From Mageeibacillus sp. UBA6980 (GTDB taxonomy: Bacteria > Bacillota > Clostridia > Saccharofermentanales > Saccharofermentanaceae): 64,000 nucleotides of DNA. The notes below the pieces were generated by a model. It was not told the origin of the DNA. It saw only the letters and a list, made by a program, of their open reading frames with translations, and made no database searches. This document shows, piece after piece, positions 62,701 to 64,000 of the stretch (position 1 is its first letter; every line of letters begins with the position of its first letter). The position numbers were made by a program, and so were the translations under genes. Where the stretch lies: assembly GCA_002450095.1 (NCBI GenBank), contig DJYK01000015.1, forward strand, positions 24,929 to 88,928. Direction: 5' to 3'.

Positions 62701-62859
62701 ATCAGGATTTAATCTGCATATTGAATCCTCCAAAACGCTCTCAAACAACGGATTGCTGTAATCTCTTTCAAGTTCTGGACCATAATAATGCTGGTATCCC
62801 ATCCCCTCAAAGAGCTCAATCACAGAATTCTCATAGTTTTCTTCTATAAATCCGTGCAT
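59755..62859 (-). CDS. hsdR: Type I restriction endonuclease subunit R
   Basis: 1034 aa, the usual HsdR length. N-terminal nuclease: KRPDVVLFLNGLPVVVIELK (about 134-150, Asp and Glu-x-Lys). DNA translocase motor: Walker A HTQGSGKSLSMV (about 290), DEAH-type box VMADEAHRSQYG (about 388), GFTGTPVSS and a motif VI region (MQAIARVNRVFKD). The C-terminal helical part binds the HsdM/HsdS core. The partner methylase (hsdM) and specificity (hsdS) genes are not in the window. A tyrosine recombinase lies 69 bp upstream, so they are probably beyond the right edge. Confidence 0.95.
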   Translation of the reverse strand: MHGFIEENYENSVIELFEGMGYQHYYGPELERDYSNPLFESVLEDSICRLNPDLPDAAIQDALYKLHNFENGSLVQKNKVFMNYLQNGIEVSYHENGETKYDIVYIVDYKNTDNNSFIVANQWTFVEGKSEKRPDVVLFLNGLPVVVIELKSPSREQTDASEAYTQLRNYIDKIPSMFIYNAICVMSDMYVSKAGTITSGEDRYMEWKTKDGNYENTQYAQFDTFFEGIFEKTRFLDILKNFICFNVEGIDTYKILAGYHQYFAVRKAIDSTRKASSEDGDGKGGVFWHTQGSGKSLSMVFYAHLLQSALESPTIVVITDRNDLDNQLYSQFARCTDFLRQTPEQAKSREHLMSWLNTRTANGIIFTTMQKFEESSSALSERRNIIVMADEAHRSQYGLTERIRMMTDEDGKQIAKRVIGTARIIRDCLPNATFIGFTGTPVSSTDHNTRAVFGDYIDIYDMTQAVEDGATRPVYYESRVFNLHLDKETLAAIDQEYSLVESMEQADEQVIQKSKQMLSRMEAVLGNPQTIDTLVNDILDHYENYRANILTGKAMIVAYSRSIAIQIYKRILELRPGWKEKIAVVMTESNKDPEEWHEIIGNKRHKEELAKKFKDNDDPLKIAIVVDMWLTGFDVPSLATMYVYKPMAGHNLMQAIARVNRVFKDKEGGLIIDYVGIAAALKQAMNDYSARDKKNYGDTDVAKVAYPKFHEKLSVCRDLLYGYNYQTFMEGSDLDRAKTISGAVNFIAAPDMEDILKEYLKESYLLHQALSLCSSLTTEAERTEAAFFEAVRVMAGRVLNDGGSSKLSLKELNSRINELLKQSVKSGGVIDLFEGVNEEFSLFDPRFLEEVSKMKHKNLAVELLKRLLEEQIFVYKRTNVVKSEKFSDRLQMILNQYINGMINNQIVIEELMKMAKEIQKGREEGNDLGLNDEELAFYDALTKPQAIKDFYQNAELVALTKELTDTLRKNKTIDWQKREAARAKMRMMIKKLLKKYRYPPEGMDDALETVMTQCELWTDETFEDRAKAYGMYLF

Positions 62860-62927
62860 ATCTCATAACTCCTTTATATTTGCCTACTGTACCGCTATAC
62901 AAGGAACTATTTATCCTAATTCAGATA

Positions 62928-63914
62928 TTAACTTATATATTTCCTATGCGCCAATTTTACATTGCTTTGCTTAACCATAGCATACATCAAAGTAGTATCT
63001 ATTCGTTGATGTCCTAACATCCTCTGAAGTTGTTCAATAGGCATTCCTTTATCAATTGCCATTGTTGCCAGCGTCCTTCTGAATTTGTGTGGGTGCACTT
63101 TCTCAATTTTAAGCCTCTTTCCCATCTTTCGAAGTCTGTCTTCTATGCTTCCAATTGAAAGTCGATTATGAGGTGAACGTAAAGATACAAACAAAGAAGG
63201 ATTATCATCAGTTCTACTTTCAAGATAATCTTGAAGGTGTAGCTTAGTTCTAGCATCAAAGTACACTATTCGCTCTTTACCGCCTTTACCAAACACTTTA
63301 CACTCACGCTCGACCAAATCCACGTCTTTACGATCCAAAAGAACCATTTCTCCAACACGCATACCTGTCGAAGCCAACATATCTATCATAGCCAAATCTC
63401 GTAAAGTACTACTACAATCACGCATTCTTTCAAGCTCTTCATCCGTATATGTTGTTTTAACAATACTTGAGGTCTTGATCTTATGAATACGTCTCACAGG
63501 ACTTTTTACTATATAGTCTTCATCCTCAAGCCATGAATAGAAACTAGATAGAATTCTGCGTATATTATCAATCGTAACTCGGCTTGATTGATTCCTATTC
63601 TGATAATCCGTCAGATATGTTCTTAAATCCTCTGTTCTAATGCACCGAACATTACGATCCAAAGAACAAACCATAGATTCTATTGTAGTCTTGTAATACT
63701 TAATGGTCTTCTCAGAACAACCTTCTACCCGCTTGGCTGCGATAAACATCGAAATCAGTTTATTGTTATCCTCCTCCTTATAGTTATTATCACTTTCTTT
63801 AATCTCATATTGATAAAATGCATATTCCATCTCTTGTCTCAGCCTCATAAGCTGATTGTTATTAAGATAAGGCAACATACGTTGTACTATCTCGTTAATT
63901 AACTCCTCTTTCAT
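62928..63914 (-). CDS. Tyrosine recombinase (XerD/phage integrase family)
   Basis: 328 aa. The N-terminal SAM-like domain (FIAAKRVEGCSEKTIKYYKT) is followed by the catalytic domain with Arg in LASTGMRVGEMVLLD, HPHKFRRTLATMAIDKG (His, Arg), MLGHQRIDTTLMYA (His, Tyr nucleophile) and the SIGSIEDRLRKMGKR region. A recombinase directly before hsdR is commonly the enzyme that shuffles hsdS target-recognition parts. That reading is likely, but hsdS is not in view. Alternatively it could be the integrase of the island. An AAGGGAGAAC ribosome site precedes the ATG. Confidence 0.9.
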   Translation of the reverse strand: MKEELINEIVQRMLPYLNNNQLMRLRQEMEYAFYQYEIKESDNNYKEEDNNKLISMFIAAKRVEGCSEKTIKYYKTTIESMVCSLDRNVRCIRTEDLRTYLTDYQNRNQSSRVTIDNIRRILSSFYSWLEDEDYIVKSPVRRIHKIKTSSIVKTTYTDEELERMRDCSSTLRDLAMIDMLASTGMRVGEMVLLDRKDVDLVERECKVFGKGGKERIVYFDARTKLHLQDYLESRTDDNPSLFVSLRSPHNRLSIGSIEDRLRKMGKRLKIEKVHPHKFRRTLATMAIDKGMPIEQLQRMLGHQRIDTTLMYAMVKQSNVKLAHRKYIS

Positions 63915-64000
63915 TTTTGTTCTCCCTTCATATTAGATAAAGGAAAACAATATCACGAAACTAATTTAACATCCTCCCCCTCACAGAAATTCTGATTTAT

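Noticed and set aside
63953..64000. Sixteen open minus-strand codons at the right edge as the end of hsdS
   Set aside because: Too short to support any gene; an open frame of this size is expected by chance.

Overview
The window reads as chromosomal DNA of an anaerobic, gut- or rumen-type Bacillota (Clostridia). Pointers are strong GGAGG ribosome sites, a GH42/LacI lactose module, an NHLP-type peptide exporter, DUF4214 and FecR/(TPTP)n surface proteins, an OhrR-like MarR regulator and a SpoVK/CbbX-type AAA protein. Saccharofermentans or a related Oscillospirales/Lachnospiraceae lineage would fit, but that is a guess. No rRNA or tRNA gene was seen. TAG, TAA and TGA are all used as stops.

Region 1 (1-9.9 kb) is ordinary metabolism and surface biology. 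A LacI-type regulator (cut by the left edge) is divergent from a GH42 beta-galactosidase with a palindromic operator between them. There follow a PD-(D/E)XK-like protein next to a six-unit 62-bp tandem repeat, a GH13 glucosidase, an EamA exporter, a TetR regulator, a HAD phosphatase, a secreted DUF4214 protein and a membrane protein. Region 2 (9.9-21 kb) holds a three-gene NHLP-type exporter without a visible cargo peptide, a TPM/zinc-ribbon pair, a sigma-70-like factor coupled to a large AAA+ protein, and an HTH protein; a GTTTCA/TGAAAC-rich gap separates the last two units. Region 3 (21.2-26.2 kb) is a signalling cluster: FecR-domain anchor, CHASE2-adenylate cyclase, and MBL-GAF-GGDEF diguanylate cyclase. 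Region 4 (26.3-35.6 kb) has a flavin-reductase-like protein, a second PD-(D/E)XK-like protein again beside 62-bp repeats, a helicase - MoxR AAA - VWA-metallopeptidase operon, and a second FecR gene coupled to a phosphoesterase.

Region 5 (36-46.5 kb) is visibly AT-richer and full of damage: an internally deleted nitroreductase, a 158-bp duplicated fragment of a Sel1-like gene, an ORF6N gene with a frameshift, an AlbA_2 regulator with a premature TAG, a duplicated tail of an AIM24 gene, an antitoxin without a toxin, and a 5'-truncated SDR. A small intact J-domain/HIRAN operon lies at its end.

Region 6 (46.7-63.9 kb) is a defence island, all on the minus strand. In transcription order it has a tyrosine recombinase, a type I restriction HsdR, three consecutive PD-(D/E)XK-like proteins, the remnant of a fourth, then four overlapping genes. 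These four are a CoiA-like zinc protein of 521 aa, a 704-aa coiled-coil protein, a 334-aa unknown and a 1745-aa DEAH helicase with a DUF1998/MZB-like zinc C-terminus. The helicase resembles DruE of Druantia, but I do not recognise its three partners. This four-gene unit is the best candidate for an undescribed system. HsdM and HsdS are not in the window and probably lie beyond the right edge.
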